In this document: positions 7,513 through 15,608 of the stretch, one piece after another
Numbering within the stretch: position 1 is the stretch's first letter
Layout of the letters: every line of letters begins with the position of its first letter
Assembly: GCA_003241845.1 (NCBI GenBank)
Contig: QBMN01000027.1
Coordinates: 1 to 33,770, forward strand
Length of the DNA: 33,770 nucleotides
Source of the DNA: Shackletoniella antarctica
GTDB taxonomy: Bacteria > Cyanobacteriota > Cyanobacteriia > Phormidesmidales > Phormidesmidaceae
Reading direction: 5' to 3'
Translations under genes and position numbers: made by a program
Notes under the pieces: model-generated
Told to the model about the DNA's origin: nothing
The model's database searches: none
The model's input: the letters and a program-made list of their open reading frames with translations, nothing else

Positions 7513-9021
7513 GTTGCCCTTTAAGGCGTGGGCGATCGCATCCACCACCCGCGACACCTCCACGATCTCTAGACCATCTACCTTCACCGACTGCCCCTTG
7601 GGCACGATCGCCCGCTTAAACCCCAGCTTCGCCGCCTCCTTCAGCCGCAGCTCAAGCTGCGAGATCGGCCGCACCTGGCCGCCCAGTCCCACTTCGCCAA
7701 TCAGCACGAGTTCGGGGTCTACCAGGCGATCGCGAAAGCTAGCCACCACCGAGATCGCGATCCCCAAATCCGCCGCCGGTTCCCCCACCGCCAGCCCCCC
7801 CGACGAGGCCACGTAGGCATCGAGCTTAGAGAGGGGAATGCCCACCCGCTTTTCTAGCACCGCCAAAATTTGCAGCAGGCGGTTGTACTCTACCCCCGTA
7901 GTGGAACGCCGGGGCGAGCTGTAGCTGGTGGGGCTGACCAGCGATTGCAGCTCCACCACCAGAGGCCTGGTGCCCTCGCAGGCCACAATGGTGGCAACCC
8001 CCGGCACCTGCTCATCGCGATTGCCGAGAAATAATGCCGAGGGGTTGCTGATCTCTGCCAGGCCGTGATCGACCATCTCAAACACCCCCAGCTCGTGGGT
8101 GGCCCCAAACCGATTCTTGACGGAGCGCAATAATCGGTGGCTGGCATAGCGATCGCCCTCAAAGTACAGCACTGTGTCTACCAGGTGCTCTAGCACCTTC
8201 GGGCCGGCGATCGCCCCCTCCTTAGTCACATGCCCGACGATGAATAGAGAAATATTCGACCGCTTTGCCAGCTGCATCAGCGCCGACGTACATTCTCGCA
8301 CCTGCGACACCGACCCCGGTGCTGAGGTCAACGCCGCGTAGTACAGCGCCTGAATACTGTCGATGATCGCCACCGTCGGCTTCAGCGACTCCAGCTCCAT
8401 CAAAATTGTCTCTAGGTCAATCTCCGGCAGCAAAAACAGCTGGCTATCCACCGCCTCTAATCCGGCGGTCTCTGCATCCTCCAAATCCTCTATCTCTTCC
8501 TCTTTCGTCTTCTGCCTTTTGCTTTCTGTCTTCTCTCCTCTACTCCCTTCCCCCTCGCTCCCCACATCTCCCACCGGCCCCAGCCGCTGCCACCGCAGCT
8601 TTACCTGCTGCCCCGACTCCTCCGCGCACACGTACAGCACCCGCTGCCGCGCCGCCATCTGGTTCGCCACCTGCAACAGCAGCGTCGATTTGCCAATGCC
8701 GGGGTCGCCCCCCAGCAGCACCAGCGACCCCGGCACAATGCCGCCCCCCAGCACCCGGTCTAGCTCCCCATAGCCCGAAGGCAGCCGCGCCTGGGGGTGG
8801 TCTTGAATCTGGTTGAGGGTCATCGCTAGCCGGGGCTGGCTGGCTTTAGCGGTAGTCGCCCGACCGCGCCCCAGTGCCGCTGCCCGAGGGGTGGCATCCT
8901 TGGCGGGCTGGGCCTGCTCTACCATTGAGTTCCAGCTGTTGCAGGTGGGGCAGCGGCCAAAGTACTGGGGCGACTCAGCCCCGCATTCGTTACAGACAAA
9001 AAATGAGCGCGATTTAGCCAT
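7507..9021 (-). CDS. radA: DNA repair protein RadA
   Basis: Protein of 504 residues. RadA is a DnaB-like ATPase that promotes branch migration of recombination intermediates. In order: a zinc finger (C10, C13, C24, C27), a Walker A motif GGDPGIGKST at 104-113, a Walker B region VAIIDSIQ at 217-224, the diagnostic KNRFG at 302-306, and a C-terminal Lon-protease-like domain from about 345. I start at ATG 9021 (MAKSRSFFVC), the standard RadA N-terminus; an upstream in-frame ATG at 9051 would add ten atypical residues. Residues ~152-187 form a charged low-complexity insertion rich in Glu, Lys and Ser that raises the length above the usual ~455-460. The gene ends inside a 16-bp inverted repeat. 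Confidence 0.95.
   Translation of the reverse strand: MAKSRSFFVCNECGAESPQYFGRCPTCNSWNSMVEQAQPAKDATPRAAALGRGRATTAKASQPRLAMTLNQIQDHPQARLPSGYGELDRVLGGGIVPGSLVLLGGDPGIGKSTLLLQVANQMAARQRVLYVCAEESGQQVKLRWQRLGPVGDVGSEGEGSRGEKTESKRQKTKEEEIEDLEDAETAGLEAVDSQLFLLPEIDLETILMELESLKPTVAIIDSIQALYYAALTSAPGSVSQVRECTSALMQLAKRSNISLFIVGHVTKEGAIAGPKVLEHLVDTVLYFEGDRYASHRLLRSVKNRFGATHELGVFEMVDHGLAEISNPSALFLGNRDEQVPGVATIVACEGTRPLVVELQSLVSPTSYSSPRRSTTGVEYNRLLQILAVLEKRVGIPLSKLDAYVASSGGLAVGEPAADLGIAISVVASFRDRLVDPELVLIGEVGLGGQVRPISQLELRLKEAAKLGFKRAIVPKGQSVKVDGLEIVEVSRVVDAIAHALKGNP
8461..8568. repeat. Pyrimidine-rich repeat-like tract inside radA
   Basis: On the plus strand this stretch is almost pure C/T with units such as TCTTCTGCCTTTTGCTTTCTGTCTTCT-like runs (fragments TCTTCTGCC, TTTTGCTTTCTG, TCTTCTCTCC, CTACTCCC). 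It resembles the short tandem repeat tracts usually found between genes in cyanobacteria. Here it is read through in frame as radA residues ~152-187. Confidence 0.5.
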
Positions 9022-9069
9022 GATCTTTCTATGAACGGCTCCCCTCTGCATAGAAGGTCTTCAGTAACC

Positions 9070-9123
9070 CGGTTTCTGTATGTTTGGCCCAACGGCGCGG
9101 GTAATGGCCTGGGCAAGAAACCG
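9070..9123 (-). other. Candidate structured leader element of radA
   Basis: CGGTTTCT at 9070-9077 pairs exactly with AGAAACCG at 9116-9123. Inside, TGGCCCA (85-91) can pair with TGGGCA (110-115) with one bulged G. The element is 48 bases upstream of the radA ATG. It could be a 5'-leader structure or a processed small RNA; no known family is recognised. Confidence 0.3.
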
Positions 9124-9495
9124 AACTTATAGTATCTCTGATCTAATGGCACAATTAGTGATCGGGGCAGGCGCCAGAGCGTCATCAACCTGAGAAACCT
9201 GCGGCTGTCTCGCAATAAACCTTAAAAAAGCCTGAAGCATAGAGATTCCACGCTTGCGGCATGAATCAATACCCATAGAATAAGCAGACGTCGTCGTCCC
9301 TACTTTCGCGGCGTTTTAGGAGACTGCCCCGGCAATATCCGCGATTGTGCAGCGCCATCGACTATACCAACTCCAGATCGGGATCTTTAGCTGCCCCACA
9401 GGCAGGACTCAACCGCTGAATCTGGAGGGAATTTAATTAGCTTCAAAAAGTTAATCATTAAACGTTGCGATTGTTTATAGAATATGACGTTATGT

Positions 9496-9501
9496 AGGGA
9501 G
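9496..9501 (+). promoter_or_regulatory. Ribosome binding site deciding the rpaB start
   Basis: AGGGAG ends 2 bases before TTG 9504, which is too close, and 11 bases before TTG 9513. An in-frame ATG at 9492 runs straight into TAG. The spacing favours TTG 9513 as the start. Confidence 0.5.
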
Positions 9502-9512
9502 CCTTGAGAGCC

Positions 9513-10241
9513 TTGGAAAACAACAAAGAAAGAATTCTGGTGGTCGACGACGAGGCCAGCATTCGCCGCATTCTTGAAACCCGCCTGTCGATGATTGGCT
9601 ACGACGTGGTCACCGCCGCCGATGGCGAAGAAGCCCTAGAGACCTTTCGTAACACCGATCCAGACCTGGTGGTGTTAGACGTGATGATGCCCAAGCTCGA
9701 CGGCTACGGCGTCTGCCAGGAGCTGCGCAAAGAGTCTGATATTCCTATTATTATGCTCACCGCCCTGGGCGACGTGGCCGATCGCATCACCGGCCTAGAG
9801 CTGGGGGCCGACGACTACGTGGTCAAGCCCTTCTCACCCAAAGAACTCGAAGCCCGCATTCGCTCGGTGCTGCGCCGGGTCGATAAAACCGGCATGACCG
9901 GCATCCCCAGCTCTGGCGTGATCTCCGTCAACACCATTCGCATCGACACCAACAAGCGCCAGGTCTACAAGGGCGACGAGCGCATTCGCCTTACCGGCAT
10001 GGAGTTTAGCCTGCTAGAGCTGCTGGTCAGCCGCTCCGGGGAGCCCTTCTCGCGCTCCGAAATTTTGCAGGAGGTGTGGGGCTACACCCCCGAGCGTCAT
10101 GTCGATACCCGTGTGGTCGATGTCCACATTTCTCGCCTGCGGGCCAAGCTCGAAGACGACCCCAGCAACCCTGAGCTGATTCTCACCGCCCGAGGTACCG
10201 GCTATTTGTTTCAGCGCATAGTGGAACCCGGCGAAGAATAG
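9513..10241 (+). CDS. rpaB: Response regulator RpaB
   Basis: OmpR/PhoB-type response regulator of 242 residues, very close to cyanobacterial RpaB (Ycf27 of algal plastids). RpaB represses high-light-inducible genes and activates photosystem genes, and works with the sensor kinase NblS/Hik33. The receiver has D12/D13, phospho-acceptor D56 in LVVLDVMMP, T83 and K105; the winged helix ends in ARGTGYLFQR. The start is not ATG: TTG 9513 gives MENNKERILVV, matching the known RpaB N-terminus (TTG 9504 adds three residues). The kinase is not in the window. plsX begins 51 bases downstream on the same strand, so read-through into lipid genes is possible. Confidence 0.95.
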   Translation: MENNKERILVVDDEASIRRILETRLSMIGYDVVTAADGEEALETFRNTDPDLVVLDVMMPKLDGYGVCQELRKESDIPIIMLTALGDVADRITGLELGADDYVVKPFSPKELEARIRSVLRRVDKTGMTGIPSSGVISVNTIRIDTNKRQVYKGDERIRLTGMEFSLLELLVSRSGEPFSRSEILQEVWGYTPERHVDTRVVDVHISRLRAKLEDDPSNPELILTARGTGYLFQRIVEPGEE

Positions 10242-10292
10242 TCGGTGGGGTAGTCTGCTAGAATTTGCTCAGGTTTTTAACAGATTTAACCG

Positions 10293-11327
10293 ATGGGCTT
10301 TAACCGGGCACGCATTGCCATTGACGCCATGGGGGGAGACTTCGCCCCCGGCGAGATTGTTGCCGGTGCCATTCGCGCCAAGGCCGAGCTAGAGGTCGAT
10401 GTCGCCCTGGTGGGTGATATTGACCAAATTAAGGCGTCAACGGCTAGCCCTGACCAGCTGATAGGCATTGAGCTGGTGTCCGCCGAGGGCAGCATCGAAA
10501 TGCACGAAGAGCCGCTTAGCGCCCTGCGCAGAAAGCCCCAGGCCTCTATCAATGTGGCGATGGATTTGGTCAAGCGCAACGAGGCCGATGCGGTGGTGTC
10601 GGCGGGGCACTCAGGGGCGGCGATGGCGGCAGCGCTGCTGCGTCTGGGGCGGCTCAAGGGCATTGATCGCCCGGCAATCGGGGCCGTATTTCCTACCGTA
10701 GTGGCCAATAAGTCGGTGCTGATATTAGATGTGGGGGCCAACGTAGACTGTCGCCCCAAGTATCTAGAGCAGTTTGCCATCATGGGCACCATCTATTCTC
10801 GCTACGTGCTGGGGGTCGAGCACCCTCGAGTCGGGCTAATTAACATTGGCGAAGAACCCAGCAAGGGCAACGACGCCGCCCTTCGCGCCCACCAGCTGCT
10901 CGAAGAAAACCCCAACATTCCCTTTGCGGGCAATGCCGAGGGGCGCGACATTCTCTCGGGGCAGTTTGATGTGGTGGTGTGCGATGGCTTTGTGGGCAAC
11001 GTGCTGCTCAAGTTTGCCGAGGCCGTGGGCGAGTCGGTGCTGCAAATTTTGCGCGAAGAGCTGCCCCAGGGCGTGCGCGGCAAAATTGGCGCGTCGATTC
11101 TCAAGCCCAACCTACGCCGCATTAAGCAGCGAGTTGACCATGCCGAGCACGGCGGCGGCCTGCTGCTGGGGGTCGCCGGGGTAACGGTGATTAGCCACGG
11201 CAGTTCCCAAGCGCCCTCGGTGTTTAACGCCATTCGCCTGGCTAAAGAGGCGGTCGAAAACCGCGTTCAAGACCGCATTCAGGCGCAGTACCAGCGGGTT
11301 GCTATGCCCGCAGCAGACGGAGAATAA
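10293..11327 (+). CDS. plsX: Phosphate acyltransferase PlsX
   Basis: Protein of 344 residues. PlsX converts acyl-ACP and phosphate to acyl phosphate, the donor for the first acylation of glycerol-3-phosphate. Family motifs are visible: the N-terminal IAIDAMGGDFAP, SAGHSGAAMAAALLRLGRLKGIDRPAIG, LDVGANVDCRP, and the LINIGEEPSKGND segment, followed by VVCDGFVGNVLLK. It is soluble and membrane-associated in other bacteria. It is followed after 3 bases by fabH, and the plsX-fabH-fabD order is a common bacterial lipid operon. The N-terminus (MGFNRARIAIDAMGGD) supports the ATG at 10293. Confidence 0.96.
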   Translation: MGFNRARIAIDAMGGDFAPGEIVAGAIRAKAELEVDVALVGDIDQIKASTASPDQLIGIELVSAEGSIEMHEEPLSALRRKPQASINVAMDLVKRNEADAVVSAGHSGAAMAAALLRLGRLKGIDRPAIGAVFPTVVANKSVLILDVGANVDCRPKYLEQFAIMGTIYSRYVLGVEHPRVGLINIGEEPSKGNDAALRAHQLLEENPNIPFAGNAEGRDILSGQFDVVVCDGFVGNVLLKFAEAVGESVLQILREELPQGVRGKIGASILKPNLRRIKQRVDHAEHGGGLLLGVAGVTVISHGSSQAPSVFNAIRLAKEAVENRVQDRIQAQYQRVAMPAADGE

Positions 11328-11330
11328 CCC

Positions 11331-12326
11331 GTGGAACAGTTTATGCCCGGTGTGTCACTGGTGGGCAGTGGCTCGGCTTGCCTAAGCGTACCGCTCACCA
11401 ACGACGGCCTCAGCCAGCGGGTGGACACGTCCGATGAGTGGATTGCAACCCGTACCGGCATTCGCCAGCGGCACATCGCAGCCCCGACCGATTCCCTCAC
11501 CTCCCTGGCGACCGAAGCGGCCCGCAACGCACTGGAGATGGCCCAGGTGGGGGTGGACGAAGTGGATTTAATTCTGCTGGCCACCTCGACCCCCGACGAC
11601 CTGTTTGGCAGTGCCTGCCGGGTACAGGCAGCCCTGGGGGCGACCCGCGCCGTGGCCTTTGACCTGACCGCCGCCTGTTCAGGGTTTGTGTTTGCCCTGG
11701 TGACGGCGGCGCAATACATCCGCACCGGGGTGTTTAAGACCGTGGTGGTAATCGGTGGCGATGTGCTCTCGCGGTGGACTGATTGGAGCGATCGCACTAC
11801 CTGTGTGCTCTTTGGCGACGGGGCCGGGGCCGTGGTGCTGCGGGCGGCGGAGCGCGATCGCCTGCTCGGCTTTGAGCTGTGTAGCGATGGCTCCCTCAAC
11901 CACTCCCTCAACCTCGCCTACCAGCCCGAGTCAGCGCCGTTAGTAGACGGCATCACTGTGCAGAAGGGCAGCTTCGCCCCCATCACCATGAATGGGCGCG
12001 AGGTCTATAAGTTCGCCGTCAACCGTGTGCCCGAGGTGATCGAAAAAGCCCTCTTTCGCGCCAATCTCACCACTGCTGATATTGACTGGCTGGTGCTGCA
12101 CCAGGCCAACCAGCGTATTCTCGACGCCGTAGCCGCTCGACTCGGTGTGCCCTCCGAGCGGGTGGTCAGCAACATGGCCCGCCACGGCAACACCTCTGCG
12201 GCCTCTATACCCATCGCCCTCGATGAAGCGGTGCGGGCGGGCAAGGTGCAGCCGGGGGATGTAATTGCTACCGCTGGATTTGGGGCTGGGCTTACCTGGG
12301 GCGCGGCCATCATTGAGTGGGGCTAG
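11331..12326 (+). CDS. fabH: Beta-ketoacyl-ACP synthase III (FabH)
   Basis: Condensing enzyme of 331 residues. It joins acetyl-CoA to malonyl-ACP to start fatty-acid synthesis. The Cys-His-Asn triad is visible: C116 in [10 protein letters not shown]257 in VLHQAN, and N287 in [12 protein letters not shown] 11331 lies 3 bases after the plsX stop and gives [17 protein letters not shown] 11343 is an alternative four codons later. It is translated just behind plsX and so almost certainly shares its transcript. An 8-bp inverted repeat begins at the stop codon. Confidence 0.96.
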   Translation: MEQFMPGVSLVGSGSACLSVPLTNDGLSQRVDTSDEWIATRTGIRQRHIAAPTDSLTSLATEAARNALEMAQVGVDEVDLILLATSTPDDLFGSACRVQAALGATRAVAFDLTAACSGFVFALVTAAQYIRTGVFKTVVVIGGDVLSRWTDWSDRTTCVLFGDGAGAVVLRAAERDRLLGFELCSDGSLNHSLNLAYQPESAPLVDGITVQKGSFAPITMNGREVYKFAVNRVPEVIEKALFRANLTTADIDWLVLHQANQRILDAVAARLGVPSERVVSNMARHGNTSAASIPIALDEAVRAGKVQPGDVIATAGFGAGLTWGAAIIEWG

Positions 12327-12376
12327 GCGAGTTTAGACTGATGATTTTTGACATTGTGCTGGGGTTTCACTCGCCT
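12325..12376. repeat. Inverted repeat after fabH
   Basis: AGGCGAGT (12325-12332) and ACTCGCCT (12369-12376) are exact reverse complements around 36 bases. The left arm touches the fabH stop. No U-run follows, so this is at most a weak terminator or a processing structure within the 163-base fabH-fabD gap. Confidence 0.35.
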
Positions 12377-12489
12377 TTCAAGCGCCAGTTCACCGACTTT
12401 GCCCTGGGCTAGGCCAAGCCCGGTCTACCCTGTTTCAGGCAATCATTTTGTGAGACAGTATTGCTTGGCAGAGTTAGTCAGGTAATGGC

Positions 12490-13380
12490 ATGGCAAAGGC
12501 AGCGTGGGTATTTCCTGGGCAGGGTTCTCAGGCGATCGGCATGGGCGCAGATCTGGCCACCGTTCCGTTTGCCCAAGAGCGCTTTACCGAGGCCGAGTCG
12601 GTGCTGGGCTGGTCGGTGCTAGATGTGGTGCAAGACGCCGACGATAAGGTCTCAAGCACCCTCTACACCCAGCCCTGTCTGTACGTGGTAGAGAGCATTC
12701 TGGCCGATTTGCTCAAAGCCAAGGGCCACCAGCCCGCCGTGCTCGCAGGCCACAGCCTGGGTGAGTATGTAGCACTCTACACGGCTGGAGTCTTTAGTTT
12801 TGCCGCTGGGCTAGCTCTGGTGCAGCGCCGGGCCGAGCTGATGGCCCAAGCGTCTGACGGCATGATGGCGGCCATGCTGGGGTTTGATGCTGACGAGCTA
12901 GCGGCCAAAATTGCAGCTACCCCCGGGGTGGTGCTGGCCAACGACAACAACCCCGGCCAGGCGGTGATTTCGGGCACGCCGGCAGCCGTCGCCGCCGTGA
13001 TGGAAGGTGTGAAGGCCAAGCGAGCGGTGAAGCTCAACGTTAGCGGGGCCTTTCACTCGCCGCTGATGGCCGATGCCGCCGCCACCTTCGAACAAGTCCT
13101 GGAGCCGATCGCCTTTGCCACCGCCCAGGTGCCGGTGCTCTCTAATGTAGACCCCGCCACCGCCACCGATGGCCCTGTCTTAAAGCAGCGTCTGGTGCAG
13201 CAGATGACGGGCTCTGTGCGCTGGCGCGAGATCACCCTAGCGCTGCCGGAGCTGGGCATTGATACGGTAGTAGAAGTCGGGCCGGGGAACGTGCTCACTG
13301 GGCTAACCAAGCGCACCTGCCGCGATCTGGCTCTAGCGAACGTGGGCAACTTGGCGCAAGTAGACGGCTTTACGAGCTGA
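12490..13380 (+). CDS. fabD: Malonyl-CoA:ACP transacylase (FabD)
   Basis: Protein of 296 residues. It loads malonyl groups onto acyl carrier protein for fatty-acid elongation. The active serine S89 is in GHSLGEY, R114 lies in VQRRAEL, and H189 is in GAFHSPLM; the N-terminal AWVFPGQGSQAIGMG is also typical. The ATG at 12490 gives a normal N-terminus. It follows fabH after 163 bases that hold an inverted repeat, so it may have its own promoter. plsC follows after 68 bases. Confidence 0.96.
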   Translation: MAKAAWVFPGQGSQAIGMGADLATVPFAQERFTEAESVLGWSVLDVVQDADDKVSSTLYTQPCLYVVESILADLLKAKGHQPAVLAGHSLGEYVALYTAGVFSFAAGLALVQRRAELMAQASDGMMAAMLGFDADELAAKIAATPGVVLANDNNPGQAVISGTPAAVAAVMEGVKAKRAVKLNVSGAFHSPLMADAAATFEQVLEPIAFATAQVPVLSNVDPATATDGPVLKQRLVQQMTGSVRWREITLALPELGIDTVVEVGPGNVLTGLTKRTCRDLALANVGNLAQVDGFTS

Positions 13381-13410
13381 GGGAAACTCTGGTTCCAAGA
13401 CCTTCCTATG

Positions 13411-13442
13411 AATCCAAAACCCAAAATCCCTAATCCAAAATT
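13411..13442. repeat. Short tandem repeat tract (AATCCAAAA type)
   Basis: Three degenerate copies of an AATCCAAAA/CCCAAAATCCC unit fill the gap between fabD and plsC. Such heptamer-like intergenic tracts are widespread in filamentous cyanobacteria. It ends 6 bases before the plsC ATG, so it forms part of the plsC leader. Confidence 0.5.
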
Positions 13443-13448
13443 GCTCTG

Positions 13449-14087
13449 ATGCGCCGCGATCGCGAACCCCCTATCAACCTGCTGTGGTACCACCTGTTCA
13501 AATGGTCGGTGGTCAGCCCCATGCTGAGCCTATATTTTCGGGGCCGGGTCTATGGCGCTGGCCAGGTACCAAAAATCGGGGGGCTAGTGGTAGTGGCCAA
13601 CCACGCCAGCGACTTTGATCCACCGCTGCTCTCCGCTGCCGTGCGCCGCCCGGTGTCTTTTATGGCTAAAGAAGAGCTGTTTAAGGTGCCGGTGCTCAGT
13701 CAGGCCATTCGCCTCTACGGGGCCTACCCGGTAAAGCGAGGCAGTGCCGATCGCAGCGCTATTCGTGAAGCGCTCAAACAGCTCGATCAGGGTTGGGCGG
13801 TGGGCATTTTTTTGCAGGGCACTCGCACCCGCGATGGCCGCATTCCCGACCCCAAAATTGGCGCAGCGCTGATCGCCGCTAAGGCCCAGGTGCCCCTGCT
13901 GCCCGTCAGCCTCTGGGGCAGCCACCGCGTGTTCACAAAGGGTTCTTCGGTTCCCCGCTCCGTGCCCCTCACCATTCGCATTGGTGCCCCCATCGCCCCG
14001 CCCCCTACCGCCGCCCGCGAGGGGCTAGAGGCCATCACCGCCCAATGCGCCACCGAAATTCACCGCCTGCACGACCTAGGTCGTTGA
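13449..14087 (+). CDS. plsC: 1-acyl-sn-glycerol-3-phosphate acyltransferase (PlsC)
   Basis: Protein of 212 residues. PlsC acylates lysophosphatidate to phosphatidate, the second acylation of membrane-lipid synthesis. The catalytic NHASDFD (H52-x4-D57), the MAKEELF segment and AYPVKRGS are present. The usual FPEGTR block reads FLQGTR at 121-126, so the glutamate is Gln. The N-terminal segment (WYHLFKWSVVSPMLSLYF) would lie at the membrane. Close to the Synechocystis PlsC-type protein by the N-terminal and YPVKRG blocks. It follows fabD and completes a plsX-fabH-fabD-plsC lipid set. Strong family call; the FLQGTR change needs a check of activity. Confidence 0.93.
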   Translation: MRRDREPPINLLWYHLFKWSVVSPMLSLYFRGRVYGAGQVPKIGGLVVVANHASDFDPPLLSAAVRRPVSFMAKEELFKVPVLSQAIRLYGAYPVKRGSADRSAIREALKQLDQGWAVGIFLQGTRTRDGRIPDPKIGAALIAAKAQVPLLPVSLWGSHRVFTKGSSVPRSVPLTIRIGAPIAPPPTAAREGLEAITAQCATEIHRLHDLGR

Positions 14088-14158
14088 GCGATGCCCTCCA
14101 TCCCTTCAGCGCTCCATCTGGTAGCCTGTAGAAAGTCTGCGATCGCCCCTTCAAGCCC

Positions 14159-14464
14159 ATGAGCCAAGACCTAAAGCAAGAACTCTCAGCAATGCTTGCC
14201 CCCGCCGACTGGGCCTGGATCAGCCCCCACGCCAATCGAGGGGCAGTGGTGGTGGTTGACCCACAGCTAGATTTGGTCGAGGTGGGGGTGGCGATCGCCA
14301 CCGACGATGCCATCGCCGTCAACCGCTGGATTGCCGAGGAGCTGATTACTAAACCCTCACCCCTACAGCTTGAAGCATGGGATCAAGCCGCCAAAAAGCG
14401 GTTTCATTCGCTCATTGTGCAACCCTTTGTGCTGGTGCAGGCTACCCCCACCCATGAAAACTGA
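14159..14464 (+). CDS. DUF2288 domain protein
   Basis: Small soluble protein of 101 residues that fits DUF2288 across its whole length: DWAWISPHANRGAVVVVDPQLDLVEVGVAIA, then WI-x-ELI and the ending RFHSLIVQPFVLVQ (given here in pieces of the same motif run). DUF2288 is common in cyanobacteria and some proteobacteria and has no known activity. It follows plsC after 71 bases, and its end overlaps the next gene by 11 bases, which suggests translational coupling to the AI-2E family membrane protein. Confidence 0.85.
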   Translation: MSQDLKQELSAMLAPADWAWISPHANRGAVVVVDPQLDLVEVGVAIATDDAIAVNRWIAEELITKPSPLQLEAWDQAAKKRFHSLIVQPFVLVQATPTHEN

Positions 14465-15548
14465 GGAGCCTAAATCAGAAACAGTGCTTCAGGCCGAAGG
14501 CAAAGGTGCAGGAACCCTCTGGGAGACCTTGAGTACTCATAGTCTGGTGCGCTTCCTGCTGTTGTTTGCCAGCGGCTGGGCGACAGTTCGACTGTTGGCC
14601 TACTTTGATGTATTGGTGGTGGTGTTTGTTACCGCGATGGTCTTAGCGTTTTTGCTCAACTATCCAGCCACCTGGCTCAGCCAGTGGATGCCGCGCGGGG
14701 TAGCCGCTACAACGGTTTTTCTAACCTGCCTAGGGCTAGTCAGTGGTCTTTGCCTCACCCTGGGTATTACGGTGGTGAACCAGGGGCAGCAGCTAGCCCT
14801 CAGCCTGCAAGACTTTTCTAATTCGGTTGTGCCCTGGCTGGGCAGCGTCGAACGCCTCTTAGAGACCTGGAATTTGCCCGTTGACCTCCAGGGTTTAGAA
14901 CCGCAACTCCAAAATCAGGCTGCGACGCTTTTGACGACGGGGCTGGGACTAATTCAGTCAACCCTGGCAAACCTGGTATTGGTAATTTTGATTGCAGTCG
15001 TCACGCTGTTTATGATGCTGGACGGAGCCAGGATCTGGTGGTGGCTGCTCAATGCGTTGCCGATCTATCACAAAGAGCGGTTTAACACGGTCATTCAAAA
15101 AAACTTGCTTGGTTTCTTTTGGGGGCGGATGTTGCTCGGTATTATCATCGGCGTCTCTACCTTCGTGGTGCTGTCTATCCTGCGGGTACCCTATCCCGCG
15201 TTTTTAGCCCTGACGGTCGGTCTGTTCGACCTGATCCCTGGCGTTGGCGCGACCTTGGGCATTGGACTAGTTTCACTACTGCTGCTCTCCAACAGCGTAG
15301 GGCTGGCTCTCAAGGTACTGGTGGTGTGTGTCGCCATGCAGCAGGTCGAAGAAAATTTGCTGCTGCCCTACATTATGAAAGACTCGCTAGATATTAACCC
15401 CGTAGTAATGTTCTTTGCGCTGATTGTGGGGGCTACGGTAGCGGGGGTGCTGGGCCTGTTTCTGGCGGTGCCCGTGGCAGGGGTGATCATCACCTGGCTC
15501 GATATTGACTCAATGCGGGGCAGTTTGAGCGATAGCTCAGAAATTTAG
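14454..15548 (+). CDS. AI-2E family transporter / PerM-like membrane protein
   Basis: Integral membrane protein of 364 residues with about eight hydrophobic segments, including VVVFVTAMVLAFLLNYPATWL, TTVFLTCLGLVSGLCLTLGI and a C-terminal cluster of helices. The motifs DLIPGVGATLG and VEENLLLPYIM are characteristic of the AI-2E transporter (UPF0118/PerM) family. Members have been linked to export of autoinducer-2 or to ion/proton antiport; the substrate here is unknown. ATG 14454 (MKTEEPKSE) is inside the last codons of the DUF2288 gene; a further upstream ATG at 14370 would give an N-terminus that merely shadows that gene. Confidence 0.88.
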   Translation: MKTEEPKSETVLQAEGKGAGTLWETLSTHSLVRFLLLFASGWATVRLLAYFDVLVVVFVTAMVLAFLLNYPATWLSQWMPRGVAATTVFLTCLGLVSGLCLTLGITVVNQGQQLALSLQDFSNSVVPWLGSVERLLETWNLPVDLQGLEPQLQNQAATLLTTGLGLIQSTLANLVLVILIAVVTLFMMLDGARIWWWLLNALPIYHKERFNTVIQKNLLGFFWGRMLLGIIIGVSTFVVLSILRVPYPAFLALTVGLFDLIPGVGATLGIGLVSLLLLSNSVGLALKVLVVCVAMQQVEENLLLPYIMKDSLDINPVVMFFALIVGATVAGVLGLFLAVPVAGVIITWLDIDSMRGSLSDSSEI

Positions 15549-15608
15549 CTGCATTGCGGGTAGATCACCCGATAAGCTAGAACAGCCCTGGCAAACAATC
15601 GTTAACCT

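Larger units (their letters stand above)
9022..9512. other. 491-base divergent intergenic region, radA to rpaB
   Basis: No gene or RNA family recognised. It holds an imperfect stem-loop at 9070-9123 close to radA, an AT-rich stretch from 9430 to 9485 that should contain the rpaB promoter (TATAGA at 9476 is a possible -10 element, with no good -35), and the rpaB ribosome binding site AGGGAG at 9496-9501. I looked for the RpaB box (tandem TTACA half sites) and saw no good match. Confidence 0.5.

Noticed and set aside
8363-8816. Two long Ser/Pro-rich plus-strand ORFs inside radA
   Set aside because: They are antisense shadows of radA, caused by its pyrimidine-rich tract.
12341-12412. A 23-codon micro-ORF between fabH and fabD
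   Set aside because: No ribosome binding site and it lies inside the inverted-repeat loop region; chance is the simpler reading.
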